This document shows, piece after piece, positions 33,347 to 43,034 of a DNA stretch of 64,000 bases. Origin of the DNA: Hallerella succinigenes (lineage in GTDB: Bacteria > Fibrobacterota > Fibrobacteria > Fibrobacterales > Fibrobacteraceae); contig NZ_PGEX01000001.1 in assembly GCF_002797675.1 (NCBI RefSeq), forward strand, positions 930,001 through 994,000, written 5' to 3'. Made by a program: the position numbers and the translations under genes. Every line of letters begins with the position of its first letter. Positions within the stretch are counted from its first letter, which is position 1. The notes below the pieces were generated by a model. That model was not told where the DNA came from and did not search any database. It saw only the letters and a program-made list of their open reading frames with translations.

Positions 33347-33941
33347 GGCGCACAGTCACCTGGGCGCCATTCAAAAGGGATTTCGCCGCTTCGACAGCCG
33401 GAGCGGTAACCCACTCGTCATCCTTGCCGAAGCGTACTTCGCAATTCGGCACAGATACCGGTTCTTCTATTTTGGCTTCCGCCAAATATTCGAAGCCCTT
33501 GGCAATCGATTCCGGTTTGATCTTTAAAGCGGTCTCCATCCAAAGATCCTGATTGACTTCTTCGGAAGGGCCAAAGAGATCTAGTATTCCCTGCAGAGCG
33601 ACCTTTGGCATCTTCTGCACTTCCTTTGCCATCAAGAGCACTTGCTTTTGAGGCCAGGCGTCTTCTCCATGGCAAAAGTCGAGAATCGGAGCGAGCAAAA
33701 TCCACTTCTGGTTCGCCGGGCGATTCTCCAAATTTTTCAACATGACCAAAGCCGAAAAATCGATACCGACAAGCACATCTGCATTTTTCACAGCCGACAG
33801 CGAATACAGATCCTGCAAAACAGGAACCTCCTCCGCATAAGAAATAAATGTGTGTTCAGCGTCCAAATCGACCACGGAAAGTTCATCTTCCCAAACGTTC
33901 AAATCCGAAGCCAATCCAGAAAGCCACGTCCAATTCGACAT
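33309..33941 (-). CDS. BioH/BioG-like alpha/beta hydrolase with Asp at the nucleophile position
   Basis: A 210-residue protein resembling small pimeloyl-ACP esterase-type hydrolases (BioH/BioG style): start WTWLSGLASDLNVW, the LLAPILDF strand, the CHGEDAWPQKQ segment and a C-terminal GHWPMSL (His203). The nucleophile elbow reads GIDFSA (59-64), so Asp61 stands where Ser is expected. It may be inactive or use Asp, as haloalkane dehalogenases do. No biotin genes are adjacent. It overlaps lnt tail to tail. Confidence 0.6.
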   Translation of the reverse strand: MSNWTWLSGLASDLNVWEDELSVVDLDAEHTFISYAEEVPVLQDLYSLSAVKNADVLVGIDFSALVMLKNLENRPANQKWILLAPILDFCHGEDAWPQKQVLLMAKEVQKMPKVALQGILDLFGPSEEVNQDLWMETALKIKPESIAKGFEYLAEAKIEEPVSVPNCEVRFGKDDEWVTAPAVEAAKSLLNGAQVTVRPKVGHWPMSLIG

Positions 33942-34128
33942 AAGCTATCCTCGCATTAAAATCATTCTTTGAAAAAAAGATATAATCATCTTTTCCGTTA
34001 CGCAACATTTTATGTGATGTACGTAATAAAAACGCCGAATCCGGAGTTCAAAACGGTCCATTTCGGAATAATCGTTTTGCACAATTTCTCTCGTAATTTC
34101 GATCTTTTATAAATTTTGCCTTTAAAAT

Positions 34129-35244
34129 ATGACTTCCGCAACAAATGAAAGAATCGGTTGGATAGATGAATTCAAAGGCTGCGTGCTTCTGCTCGTGTGC
34201 CTGTTTCATGTGGAGCAGTCCTTTACAAGCATCGACATGGGACTTTCCCACGCAAGCGCATTCCGCATGACCGCCTTCTTTTTTATTTCGGGAGCCCTCT
34301 TTAGCACGCGCCGGTTTCCGACCTTTGTTAACTATACAAAGCACAAGGCGAAGGTTTTGCTGTTGCCGTATGGGCTGCTTTCGCTTTTATTCTTAGCCTT
34401 GGATCCGGTGCTGTACAACTTTGAGCTTTATTATCCACGGTCTCCCAAGATGATGCTCCTCGGGATCGTTCCCGACATTCAAAATGTATGGCAGTATATC
34501 GGTTGGAACCTGTTCAAGATTTTTGTCGTCGGAAAATCCTCGGTCGGGTCCGGGCCTATTTGGTTTGTGTTCAATCTTTTTTGTGTAAGCGTCGCATTTT
34601 ACCTGCTTCAAAAAATCACCCGGGGACACTTTTGGAAAACCTTTTTGCTCGCGGTCCTAAGCCTTATCGCCGGATGGGTGATGAACCGTTACCAGGTACA
34701 CTTGCCCTTTGGATTTGAACGGGTCTGTACAACGCTCTTTTTCTTTGCCTGCGGATCGCTTTGCAAAAATGCGATTATCGCTCTTGGAAAGCAAAAGTCT
34801 TGTATTCTCGTTCTCGTTGCCGCAGTCTCTATTTGGCATTATCTCTTTTTTGAAAATGCGAGCCCGTGGTTCAGTATCATGAACAACCATCTCGGAAAAA
34901 ATATCGGATCCTTCCTTGCGAGTTCAGGCTTTGGAATTTTATCGCTCGTTTCCGTGTTTTTGCTGATGGACCGTTTGCCCGCTTGGAAAGGCTTTGCAAC
35001 CGCCAAAGGAATTCTTCGAAACATTTCCCGCAACGGCCTCATTATTCTCGCCGTTCACTGGTGGATTCTGCTCGTACTTCGAATCGTTTTCAAAGCGGAA
35101 CTCGACAAGCCTGGGCTTGCCTACATTTCGATTCCAATCGTCATCATAGGCGTTATCCTTGCGATCCCGCTGTTCCGTTGCAAATTGTACCGTTTGATTT
35201 CCAAAGAAAAAATCAGTGCAAAAGAAAGCCTTTCCATTCACTGA
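34129..35244 (+). CDS. Acyltransferase 3 family membrane protein
   Basis: A 371-residue, multi-spanning membrane protein with about ten hydrophobic segments. The start RIGWIDEFKGCVLLLVCLFHV has the acyltransferase 3 pattern: an Arg-x-x-x-x-D-x-x-K-G segment and the catalytic His in LFHV. Such enzymes O-acetylate surface sugars, peptidoglycan or other glycans. No glycan gene lies beside it to give a substrate. It converges on nrdG across a short hairpin. Confidence 0.8.
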   Translation: MTSATNERIGWIDEFKGCVLLLVCLFHVEQSFTSIDMGLSHASAFRMTAFFFISGALFSTRRFPTFVNYTKHKAKVLLLPYGLLSLLFLALDPVLYNFELYYPRSPKMMLLGIVPDIQNVWQYIGWNLFKIFVVGKSSVGSGPIWFVFNLFCVSVAFYLLQKITRGHFWKTFLLAVLSLIAGWVMNRYQVHLPFGFERVCTTLFFFACGSLCKNAIIALGKQKSCILVLVAAVSIWHYLFFENASPWFSIMNNHLGKNIGSFLASSGFGILSLVSVFLLMDRLPAWKGFATAKGILRNISRNGLIILAVHWWILLVLRIVFKAELDKPGLAYISIPIVIIGVILAIPLFRCKLYRLISKEKISAKESLSIH

Positions 35245-35252
35245 AAAGGCTT
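35225..35252. terminator. Bidirectional hairpin between acyltransferase and nrdG
   Basis: AAGCCTTT (35226-35233) pairs with AAAGGCTT (35245-35252), partly inside the acyltransferase 3' end. T-rich sequence follows on both strands (CTCGTTTT on plus, TCTTTTG on minus), although neither tract is long. Confidence 0.5.
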
Positions 35253-35263
35253 CTCGTTTTGAA

Positions 35264-35785
35264 CTATTCCATTCTCAATACGACGGCGCCCGTTTTCCGG
35301 GTTTCCCTCATATCGATAATGCGCTGATTTTCCGAACCTCGGAAGCGGAGCATGAGATTCTTTTTTTCGATCATGAAAGGCCCGTCCACCAGAACATCGA
35401 TCGAATCCAAGATTTCATCGGTGACGTCCGTATGTTTTTTTCCGCCCGCGATCAGGTCGCGGTCATAAACGTAGCCGGAAAACATCCAAATGCTCTTTTT
35501 CGGAAGTTCCTTTTTTATGCGACGGATCAATTGCACAATCGTTTCTTGATTCGACGGTTCAAAAGGTTCCCCGCCGAGGATGGTAATGCCCTCGTAGTAG
35601 CTCTTCGAAAGTTCGCTTAGAATGAAATTTTCGATTTTATCGTCGTAAGGGACGCCAAAATTAAAGTCCCACGTTTGAGCATTGAAGCAGCCTTTACAAT
35701 GGATGGTGCAACCGGAAACGAACAGCGAAACACGAATGCCCGTTCCATTTGCACAATCCACTTTGTAAATCTGACCGACATGCAT
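35264..35785 (-). CDS. nrdG: Anaerobic ribonucleoside-triphosphate reductase activating protein
   Basis: A 173-residue radical SAM protein with the cluster motif CxxxCxxC (Cys26, Cys30, Cys33: CTIHCKGC) and the SAM-binding GGEP. It installs the glycyl radical on NrdD. The family length is about 150-175. It starts 11 nt after nrdD and is co-transcribed with it. Confidence 0.95.
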   Translation of the reverse strand: MHVGQIYKVDCANGTGIRVSLFVSGCTIHCKGCFNAQTWDFNFGVPYDDKIENFILSELSKSYYEGITILGGEPFEPSNQETIVQLIRRIKKELPKKSIWMFSGYVYDRDLIAGGKKHTDVTDEILDSIDVLVDGPFMIEKKNLMLRFRGSENQRIIDMRETRKTGAVVLRME

Positions 35786-35796
35786 CTGGCGCGACC

Positions 35797-38106
35797 TTAG
35801 TGAGATGCGTTCGGATTCACAGAGCCTGTTTCCTGAATTTCACCGAGACCGATGTGAAGCACACGGTCTGCGATTTCCGCTGTACGACCCTGATTCCAGA
35901 ACTGAGTGCCGATGTAGCCACAGGTTCTGCGTGCCACATGCATTCTCGCCTGTTCACGGTTGCCGCAGTTTGGGCATTCCCAAACGAGCTTTCCCGTCGA
36001 ATCCTTGACCACGCGAATTTCGCCCGAATAACCGCAGACGTCGCAGAGGTCGGACTTCGTATTGAGTTCTGCGTAAAGAATCGTGTCGTAGATGTGCTTC
36101 ATAATCGCGAGAACAGCCGGGATGTTGTCCTGCATATTCGGCACTTCTACGTAGCTGATAGCGCCACCCGGAGAAAGTCTCTGGAATTCCGCTTCTTTGG
36201 AAAGCTTTGCGAACGCATCGATTTCTTCTGTCACATGGATGTGATAGCTGTTCGTGATGTAGTTCTTGTCGGTCACGTGCGGAATCTTGCCAAAACGTTT
36301 CTGCAGAGCCTTGGCAAACTTGTACGTGGTACTTTCGAGCGGGGTTCCGTAAACAGAGTAGTCGATATTTTCTTCGGCCTTCCACTGGGCACAGGAATCG
36401 TTCAAGAGCTGCATGACCTTGAGACCGAAAGCGTCACCGGCAGAGCTCGTATGCGAAACGCCTTTCATGTAGAACACGCATTCGGCAAGGCCTGCGTAGC
36501 CGAGAGAAATCGTCGAATAGCCATCATAAAGAAGACGGTCGATTACTTCACCCGGTTTGAGACGTGCCAATGCTCCGTCCTGCCAAAGGATCGGGGCGAC
36601 ATCGGACGGTGTACCGAGAAGACGTTCGTGACGCAAACGGAGAGCTCTGTGGCAAAGGTTCAAACGATCCTTCATGATTTCCCAGAACTTGGCTTCGTCA
36701 CCACCCGAAGAGCAGGCTGCATCGACGAGGTTGATCGTCACCACGCCCTGGTTGAAACGGCCGTAATACTTGTGAACGCCTTCGACGTAATTTTTTGCAT
36801 TGCCAAGGTTACCCTTTTGCGCATCCGTAAAGCGGTCCGGGGTGAGGAAGGAGCGGCAACCCATACACGGATAGCAGTCTCCCTTCATCGCAAGAGCCAT
36901 CTTTTCGGAGATGTAGTCCGGGACCATACGCTTTGCAGTGCATTCCGCGGCGAGCTTTGTCAGGTAGAAGTACTTGCTACCTTCTTCGATGTTGTCGTCC
37001 TGCAGCACGTAGATGAGCTTCGGGAAGGCCGGGGTGATGTAAAAGCCGCGATTGTCCTTCACGCCGAGGATTCTCTGTTTGAGCATGACTTCGATAATCA
37101 AAGCCAAGTCATCACGGATCTGTCCTTCCGGAACTTCGTGAAGGTACATAAAGACGGTCACAAACGGAGCCTGGCCATTTGTCGACTGAAGCGTAATCAG
37201 CTGATACTGGATTGTCTGACAACCGGATTCCACTTCACGGCGGACTTCGTCTTCCACAATCTTCTTGAGTTTTTCTTCATCGACATCGACGCCTGCTTCG
37301 GCGAATTCCGCCTTCAGACGCTGGGAAATCTTCTGACGGCTGATGTCCACATAGCGAGCAAGGTGGGACATCGTAATCGTCTGTCCACCATACTGACTCG
37401 AAGCAACCTGCGCCACGATCTGGGAAGCCACGGTACAAGCCGTGTTGAAACTTCTCGGCGTATCGATATGCGTTCCGCTGATGCACGTGCCGTTGTCAAG
37501 CATGTCGCCCAAGTTCACAAGGCAACAGTTGTGCATGTGCTGGGCAAAGTAGTCTGCGTCGTGGAAGTGGATGAGGCCATCCTTGTGAGCCGCCACGATG
37601 TCGTCGGAGAGCAGGTAACGATTCGTGTAATAACGGCTCCATTCGCCTGCCATGTAGTCACGCTGCACAGAGAGAACGGTCGGGTTCTTGTTCGAGTTTT
37701 CCTGCTTGACTTCTTCGTTATCCCGTTCGACAATGCCCGAAATCTTCTGGTCGATGTTGCTCATCTTACGAAGTTCGTTGTGCTTGTAACGGTAGGTGAT
37801 GTAGAGACGCGCCACGTTGAACTTGCCCGTCGCCATCAAGGAGTTTTCCACCTTGTCCTGGATTTCTTCCACAGAAAGGTCGCGACTTGCGTTGCGGGCA
37901 TCGCGTTCGATACCGTTTACAATCGCAGCGATCTGTTCTTCGGTTAATTTATCCGAAAGAATACCTTCTTCCTTATTCGCCTTACGAATCGCGTTTGCAA
38001 TCTTTTCACCATCAAAAATGACACGTTCCCCAGAACGCTTCATGATGTAAATCTGAGGAGCTTCAATGTCCATGTTACCATCGAGGGATTCATCGTAAAT
38101 CGCCAT
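35797..38106 (-). CDS. nrdD: Anaerobic (class III) ribonucleoside-triphosphate reductase
   Basis: A 769-residue oxygen-sensitive reductase making dNTPs. An N-terminal ATP-cone (about 14-110; MKRSGERVIFDGEKI) gives allosteric control. The zinc site near the C terminus is CDVC...CPNC, and the glycyl-radical glycine is Gly730 in RTCGYIG. GAGGTG precedes the ATG. With nrdG it supports an anaerobic life-style. Confidence 0.96.
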   Translation of the reverse strand: MAIYDESLDGNMDIEAPQIYIMKRSGERVIFDGEKIANAIRKANKEEGILSDKLTEEQIAAIVNGIERDARNASRDLSVEEIQDKVENSLMATGKFNVARLYITYRYKHNELRKMSNIDQKISGIVERDNEEVKQENSNKNPTVLSVQRDYMAGEWSRYYTNRYLLSDDIVAAHKDGLIHFHDADYFAQHMHNCCLVNLGDMLDNGTCISGTHIDTPRSFNTACTVASQIVAQVASSQYGGQTITMSHLARYVDISRQKISQRLKAEFAEAGVDVDEEKLKKIVEDEVRREVESGCQTIQYQLITLQSTNGQAPFVTVFMYLHEVPEGQIRDDLALIIEVMLKQRILGVKDNRGFYITPAFPKLIYVLQDDNIEEGSKYFYLTKLAAECTAKRMVPDYISEKMALAMKGDCYPCMGCRSFLTPDRFTDAQKGNLGNAKNYVEGVHKYYGRFNQGVVTINLVDAACSSGGDEAKFWEIMKDRLNLCHRALRLRHERLLGTPSDVAPILWQDGALARLKPGEVIDRLLYDGYSTISLGYAGLAECVFYMKGVSHTSSAGDAFGLKVMQLLNDSCAQWKAEENIDYSVYGTPLESTTYKFAKALQKRFGKIPHVTDKNYITNSYHIHVTEEIDAFAKLSKEAEFQRLSPGGAISYVEVPNMQDNIPAVLAIMKHIYDTILYAELNTKSDLCDVCGYSGEIRVVKDSTGKLVWECPNCGNREQARMHVARRTCGYIGTQFWNQGRTAEIADRVLHIGLGEIQETGSVNPNASH

Positions 38107-38161
38107 CGTTTTTCACCTCTTCGAAAATTTATGTTTCTTTTTTTCTGTAGTCTTGCACCCA

Positions 38162-38170
38162 AATATACCA
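38162..38170 (-). promoter_or_regulatory. Extended -10 element upstream of nrdD
   Basis: The minus strand reads TGGTATATT, a TGn-TATATT extended -10 box, about 55 nt before the nrdD ATG. No good -35 box is seen at the usual distance. The rest of 38107-38322 shows only the tex terminator. Confidence 0.4.
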
Positions 38171-38269
38171 AAATCGGACCGCCCCTCCTGGTCCGCTTTC
38201 GGAGCTTTCATCGTGAACTTGTAGGCCCTCGTCGGTCCTTCAAAATCGCTTCAAATTCGCCATTTTGGA

Positions 38270-38301
38270 TATGAAAAAAGCTCGGCCATGGCCGAGCTTT
38301 T
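38270..38301 (-). terminator. Terminator after tex
   Basis: A perfect 26-bp palindrome (38276-38301; each arm AAAAGCTCGGCCA) followed on the minus strand by TTTTTTC, 22 nt after the tex stop codon. Confidence 0.85.
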
Positions 38302-38322
38302 GTGAGTCTTATCACACCCGGT

Positions 38323-40665
38323 TTACAGGCCCTTCTTGAACTTTTTCAGCATCGAGGAAAGCTTGCTCTGCGGTTGGGCATTTCCCTTGCCCTGAGAGGC
38401 ATTTGCACCGCCGAGACGAGCCTTCAAATCGGCGAGGGTCGCATGCGGACGGATACCGCCTTCACGACGCTGACCGCCACGCGCATTGCGCGGAGCTCGT
38501 CCCGCACCGGCGACGCCATCGACCTGTTCGGGCTTCATCGAAAGGGAAATGCGTTTCTGGCCTGCATCCACGCCGAGGACGCGCACCTTCACTACATCGC
38601 CGACCGTAAGAACGGTCTTTGCGTCTTCCACGAACTTATCGCTGATTTCAGAGACATGCACCAGGCCGTCCTGGTGAACGCCGATATCGACGAATGCGCC
38701 AAAGTTTGCCACGTTCGTCACGACGCCTTCCATCCAGCTGCCCGTCACGAGATCGTTGATGCTCTTGATCGAATCATCGAACTTTGCATAACGGAATTCC
38801 TTACGCGGGTCGCGGGACGGCTTTTCGAGTTCGGAGAAAATGTCTTCGAGGGTATGCTTACCGACCGTATCCGAAAGGAATTCATCCGGGGAAAGCGACT
38901 TGATGGCGCTTGCGTTACCCACGAGATCCTTCACGGCGACGCCGGCCTTAGCAGCCATACGTTCGACGAGTTCATAGTTTTCCGGGTGAACGGCGCTGCA
39001 ATCGAGCGGGTTTTCGGCGCCCGGGATGCGGAGGAAGCCTGCCGACTGTTCAAAAGCCTTCGGACCAAAGCCCTTCACCTTCAAAACGTCCTGGCGGCTC
39101 TTGAAAGCACCGTTCTGTTCGCGGTACTTCACCACATTTTCAGCAAGCGTTGCCGAAACACCTGCCACATGGGTCAAAAGCGGTGCACTTGCACTGTTCA
39201 AATCCACGCCGACCATGTTCACGCAGCTTTCGACGACTTCGTCGAGGCGCTTCTTGAGTTCACGCTGGTTCACATCGTGCTGGTACTGTCCAACGCCGAT
39301 CGACTGCGGATCGACCTTCACGAGTTCGGCGAGCGGATCCTGCAGACGGCGGCCGATAGAAATCGCGCCACGGGTCGTCACGTCTTCATTCGGGAATTCC
39401 TGAATAGCGAGCGGACTTGCGGAATACACAGAAGCGCCTGCTTCGGAAACGATCACACGGGCCGGCTTTTTTCCCTTGAACTTGTGGCTCATGGCGGCGA
39501 CAAAAGCGTCCGTTTCACGGCTAGCAGTGCCGTTACCGATTGCGATCAAGTCCACTTCGTACTTTTCAGCGAGAGCGGCGATATAATCGCCCGCTTCGGC
39601 GACGCGCTTCTGCGGTTCGTGCGGGAAGATGACGCCGTGATCGATAAACTTACCGTTCTTATCGAGAACAGCCACCTTACAACCGGTACGGAAGCCTGGG
39701 TCGAGGGCGAGAACGGCGTGGTGACCGGCCGGCGGAGCGAGAAGAACGTCCTGAAGATTCTTGCTGAACACCTTGAACGCTTCTTCTTCTGCCTTGTCCT
39801 TCAAGATCAGGCGGACTTCGCTTTCGAGGCTCGTCTTGAGCAAACGATCCCAAGCGTCCTTGCACATTTCTTCCAAATACGGTTTCCAGATGCTGTCGCC
39901 CTTGATCACCTGGCGCTGCAGGTAACCGACAAGAGCTTCATCCGGCATTTCCACGGAAAGACGGAGAACCTTTTCCTTTTCGCCACGGCGAAGGGCAAGC
40001 ATACGGTGGCTCGGAATCTTCGAAACCGGTTCGGAGAAGTCGTAGTAGTTCTTGAACTTGGTTTCCTGCTTTTCGAATTCCTTGCGGACCTTCGACGTCA
40101 TGACGCCTTCCTTTTCGATCTGCGCACGCAGATACTGACGGCAGGTCGCGTTGTCAGCGAGTTCTTCAGCGAGAATGTCGCAGGCGCCAGCGATTGCCGC
40201 CTTCGGATCGGCAAGGCCCTTTTCTTCGGAGAGGTAAATCCGGCCGATTTCTTCCGGCGTATTGGAGGTTTCTTCCTGAGCCATGATGATACGAGCGAGC
40301 GGTTCGAGACCGCATTCCTTCGCAATCGTCGCACGGGTACGCTTTTTCGGCTTGTACGGAGCGTAAAGGTCTTCGAGAAGGGTCTTTTCCTTGCAGGATT
40401 CGATCTTTGCCTTAAGTTCCGGAGTCAGCTTGCCCTGTTCTTCGATGGACTTCAAAATAGTCGACTTACGGTCTTCAACTTCTTGCAAATATTCACGGCG
40501 GTGCTGGATGTCACGGAGTTCGATTTCATTCAACGTTCCCGTCTGGTCCTTGCGGTAACGCGCAATAAACGGAATCGTACCGCCCTGGTCCATCAATTCC
40601 AAGGCTTTGGCCACACGCCATTCTTCTAAGTTCAGTTCTTGGGAGATGACTTGCGAAAAATTCAT
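38323..40665 (-). CDS. tex: Transcription accessory protein Tex (S1 RNA-binding)
   Basis: A 780-residue protein: a Tex N-terminal helical domain (EWRVAKALELMDQGGTIPFIARYRKD, quoted in part), the YqgF-like RNase H fold (ALDPGFRTGCKVAVLD), helix-hairpin-helix motifs (KYREQNGAFKSRQDVLKV) and a C-terminal S1 domain (about 645-718; GVVTNVANFGAFVDIGV). Length and order match Tex. It binds RNA and affects transcription; its exact role is still debated. A glycine/arginine-rich stretch follows the S1 domain. Confidence 0.94.
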   Translation of the reverse strand: MNFSQVISQELNLEEWRVAKALELMDQGGTIPFIARYRKDQTGTLNEIELRDIQHRREYLQEVEDRKSTILKSIEEQGKLTPELKAKIESCKEKTLLEDLYAPYKPKKRTRATIAKECGLEPLARIIMAQEETSNTPEEIGRIYLSEEKGLADPKAAIAGACDILAEELADNATCRQYLRAQIEKEGVMTSKVRKEFEKQETKFKNYYDFSEPVSKIPSHRMLALRRGEKEKVLRLSVEMPDEALVGYLQRQVIKGDSIWKPYLEEMCKDAWDRLLKTSLESEVRLILKDKAEEEAFKVFSKNLQDVLLAPPAGHHAVLALDPGFRTGCKVAVLDKNGKFIDHGVIFPHEPQKRVAEAGDYIAALAEKYEVDLIAIGNGTASRETDAFVAAMSHKFKGKKPARVIVSEAGASVYSASPLAIQEFPNEDVTTRGAISIGRRLQDPLAELVKVDPQSIGVGQYQHDVNQRELKKRLDEVVESCVNMVGVDLNSASAPLLTHVAGVSATLAENVVKYREQNGAFKSRQDVLKVKGFGPKAFEQSAGFLRIPGAENPLDCSAVHPENYELVERMAAKAGVAVKDLVGNASAIKSLSPDEFLSDTVGKHTLEDIFSELEKPSRDPRKEFRYAKFDDSIKSINDLVTGSWMEGVVTNVANFGAFVDIGVHQDGLVHVSEISDKFVEDAKTVLTVGDVVKVRVLGVDAGQKRISLSMKPEQVDGVAGAGRAPRNARGGQRREGGIRPHATLADLKARLGGANASQGKGNAQPQSKLSSMLKKFKKGL

Positions 40666-40718
40666 AGTTCCTATTCCTCAAATGTTTAGTCACGGGGACA
40701 ATTTAACATCTTTTCCGG

Positions 40719-42560
40719 TTAAAACGGGAAAAACAAAGGTAGCACAAAGGTCATGATAAAACCCATTCCGAACTGCAAAGGACCGCCGATTTTCAGATAA
40801 TCGTTGAAAGTATAGCGGCCAGCATTCATGACCAAAGCGTTCGGAGGGGTGGAAAAAGGCGAAATAAAGCAGCAACTGGCCGAAACCGTCACCGCAAACA
40901 GGAACGGATACGGGCTCACACCGAGACCCGCGGCCGCACTCATCGCAATCGGGGTCAAAAGGACCGCCGTCGCCGTATTGCTGATAAAGATTGTAACAAT
41001 GGACGTTGTATAATAGATACCGGCGAGCAGAGCATAAGGCCCGATCGTCCCCAGATATTCCACCAAGGCATTCGCAATGATGCCCGAGACGCCCGTTTTT
41101 TCAAGAGCTGTCGACATCGGGAGCATCGCCGCAATCAGCACGGTACTTTCCCAGTTGATCGACTTGTAAGCGTCCTCCACGTTGCGGAAGCAGCCCGTCA
41201 AAACCATGAGCAGCGCAGCGATCAGCACCGCCGCCACCGAAGACACCGCGTTCGTCACCATCAAAATGACCATCAAAACGAGAATCGCCGCCGCAAACGG
41301 CATCTTGTGGTCGAGCGGGACCGCAGCAGCCGATTCCAAGGGTTCCCCAAGGACAATCCATTCCGTATTCGACGAAGAAAGCTTGCGAATGTTCTCCCAG
41401 GTTCCCTGCACAAGAAGCGTGTCGCGGGATTCCAGGTTCTTTTCCGTAAGCCCATGGATGATATATTCCCCGTTGCGCTGGATGCCAAGCAGGTTCACCC
41501 CGTACTGCGCACGCAGATTCGTTTCCATCACATTGCGGTTGATAAAGGAAGAATCCGGCATCACGAGCACTTCGGCAATGCCCCAGTTGCGAAAATGGAA
41601 AGATTCCCTTTCCGCTTCCTTTTCCGAAAGGATCGGAGCGCTCATCTCCTTGGAAAAGCGTTTCACGTCTTCGATGTCACCCATCATATAAAGGATGTCG
41701 TCTCCATAGGCGACGCTTGTCGGGCCGGCGAGTTCCTGGCGACCTTCGCCAAAGAACTTTCCTCGGGAAGGATGGTCCACCTCGATGACCGTCAAATTGT
41801 AATGGGTCGGAAGCTTGAGTTCCGCAAAAGAACGCCCGATCAGCGGAGAATCGTAACGGACACGAACGCGGGTCACGTTGCGCGAAAGACGGTATTCTTC
41901 GGCAAGCTCGTTCAAGGACTTGTTTTTGCGTTTATTGGACTTCTTTTCTTCCGTCTTTTTGCAAAGCAAATGCGAAGCCGGGAGAAGCGCAAAAATAATG
42001 AGCAAAAGCACCACGATACCTATTGGCGTAAACGAAAAGAGCTTTAAGCTCGGATATCCCGCCTTGATCAAAGCCTCGTTGATCACCATGTTCGGAGGCG
42101 TACCGATCAAGGTCAGCATACCGCCGATACTGCAAGCAAAGGCCATCGGCATCAAAAATCGCTTCGGGCCGGACTTTGCGCCCGCCGCCACGCTCATCAC
42201 AATCGGGAGCATCAGCGCAGCCGTTCCCGTATTCCCCACAAAAGCTCCGATAAAGCCCGTCACGAGCATAATCACGACAAACAAAACGCTCTCCTTGTCG
42301 CCCGCGATCTTCACTATCTTCTGGCCAGCGACACGAGCAAGACCCGTTCTAAAAATCGCACCGCCGACGACAAAAAGCCCAAGGATCATCAAGACGATCG
42401 GATTCGAAAAGCCTTCGAGCGCTTCATCGACCGTCACTACGTCAAAAACCATCAAAATCACAAGGGAACAGAGCGCAACGATATCCGAGCGAATCTTCCC
42501 CTGTACAAAGAAAAACATCGAAACTGCCAATACAAGCAGTGTAACAACGAGAGAAAACAT
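40719..42560 (-). CDS. SLC13-family permease with TrkA-C (RCK_C) domains
   Basis: A 613-residue transporter with two sets of membrane helices (about 1-200 and 420-613) and, between them, a cytoplasmic insert (about 210-405) holding two RCK_C-type regulatory domains. Motifs: GNTGTAALMLP (near 108) and GTPPNMV (near 152), with their repeats SNTATAVLLTPIA and STPPNALV in the second half. This matches the sodium-coupled sulphate/dicarboxylate-like transporters with RCK_C inserts. The substrate cannot be read from sequence. Confidence 0.85.
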   Translation of the reverse strand: MFSLVVTLLVLAVSMFFFVQGKIRSDIVALCSLVILMVFDVVTVDEALEGFSNPIVLMILGLFVVGGAIFRTGLARVAGQKIVKIAGDKESVLFVVIMLVTGFIGAFVGNTGTAALMLPIVMSVAAGAKSGPKRFLMPMAFACSIGGMLTLIGTPPNMVINEALIKAGYPSLKLFSFTPIGIVVLLLIIFALLPASHLLCKKTEEKKSNKRKNKSLNELAEEYRLSRNVTRVRVRYDSPLIGRSFAELKLPTHYNLTVIEVDHPSRGKFFGEGRQELAGPTSVAYGDDILYMMGDIEDVKRFSKEMSAPILSEKEAERESFHFRNWGIAEVLVMPDSSFINRNVMETNLRAQYGVNLLGIQRNGEYIIHGLTEKNLESRDTLLVQGTWENIRKLSSSNTEWIVLGEPLESAAAVPLDHKMPFAAAILVLMVILMVTNAVSSVAAVLIAALLMVLTGCFRNVEDAYKSINWESTVLIAAMLPMSTALEKTGVSGIIANALVEYLGTIGPYALLAGIYYTTSIVTIFISNTATAVLLTPIAMSAAAGLGVSPYPFLFAVTVSASCCFISPFSTPPNALVMNAGRYTFNDYLKIGGPLQFGMGFIMTFVLPLFFPF

Positions 42561-42666
42561 ACAGCCACAAAATTAGCAAATTCAAACGGAGGCAATTTGC
42601 AGAACCCCTGCCGAAATATTAGTTTTGAATTCAAAAATGTAAAATTCACCCCGAATAGGAATGTTT

Positions 42667-43017
42667 ATGTCTGACTGCATCTTTTGCAAAATTATTAAAG
42701 GCGAAATCCCTTCTACCAAAATCTACGAAGACGATGAATTCTTCGCCTTCAAGGATTTGAACCCGCAGGCGCCCATCCACACGCTCGTCGTCCCGAAAAA
42801 GCACATCACGAGCCTTATGGATATGGAAGAAGCGGACGCCCCGCTGATGGGCCGTCTTCTTTACCGCGCCCAGGAAATTGCGAAGTTGCAGGGCCTCGGC
42901 GAAGGCGGAGCCCGTTTTGTGTTTAACTGCAAGGGTGACGCCGGACAGACCGTTTGGCACATCCACTGCCACATTCTCGGCGGAAAGCGTCTCGACGACG
43001 GTTTCGGCGCAAAATAA
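42667..43017 (+). CDS. HIT family nucleotide hydrolase (HinT-like)
   Basis: Start set at ATG 42667 (MSDCIFCKII), 116 residues, with AGGA 6 nt upstream. The histidine triad HIHCHILGG is near the C terminus and CIFCKI at the start, both as in HinT. Such proteins hydrolyse nucleoside phosphoramidates. recO follows within 17 nt. Confidence 0.92.
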   Translation: MSDCIFCKIIKGEIPSTKIYEDDEFFAFKDLNPQAPIHTLVVPKKHITSLMDMEEADAPLMGRLLYRAQEIAKLQGLGEGGARFVFNCKGDAGQTVWHIHCHILGGKRLDDGFGAK

Positions 43018-43034
43018 GCTTCTCTGATACCGTT

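Noticed and set aside
33948-34128. Possible small RNA or operator (TTACG...CGTAA) between the BioH-like gene and the acyltransferase
   Set aside because: The dyad is only 5 bp with a long spacer in AT-rich DNA, and no terminator or promoter pair supports a transcript.
38276-38301. 26-bp palindrome as an operator for nrdD
   Set aside because: It lies 22 nt after the tex stop codon with a T-tract on the tex strand, so a terminator is the simpler reading.
38302-40629. 775-residue open frame on the plus strand opposite tex
   Set aside because: It is antisense to the conserved tex gene, has no family match and no ribosome site, and arises from codon composition. The same holds for long antisense frames opposite nrdD (35749-37947), nadA (47803-49308), the substrate-binding gene (18909-20312) and others.
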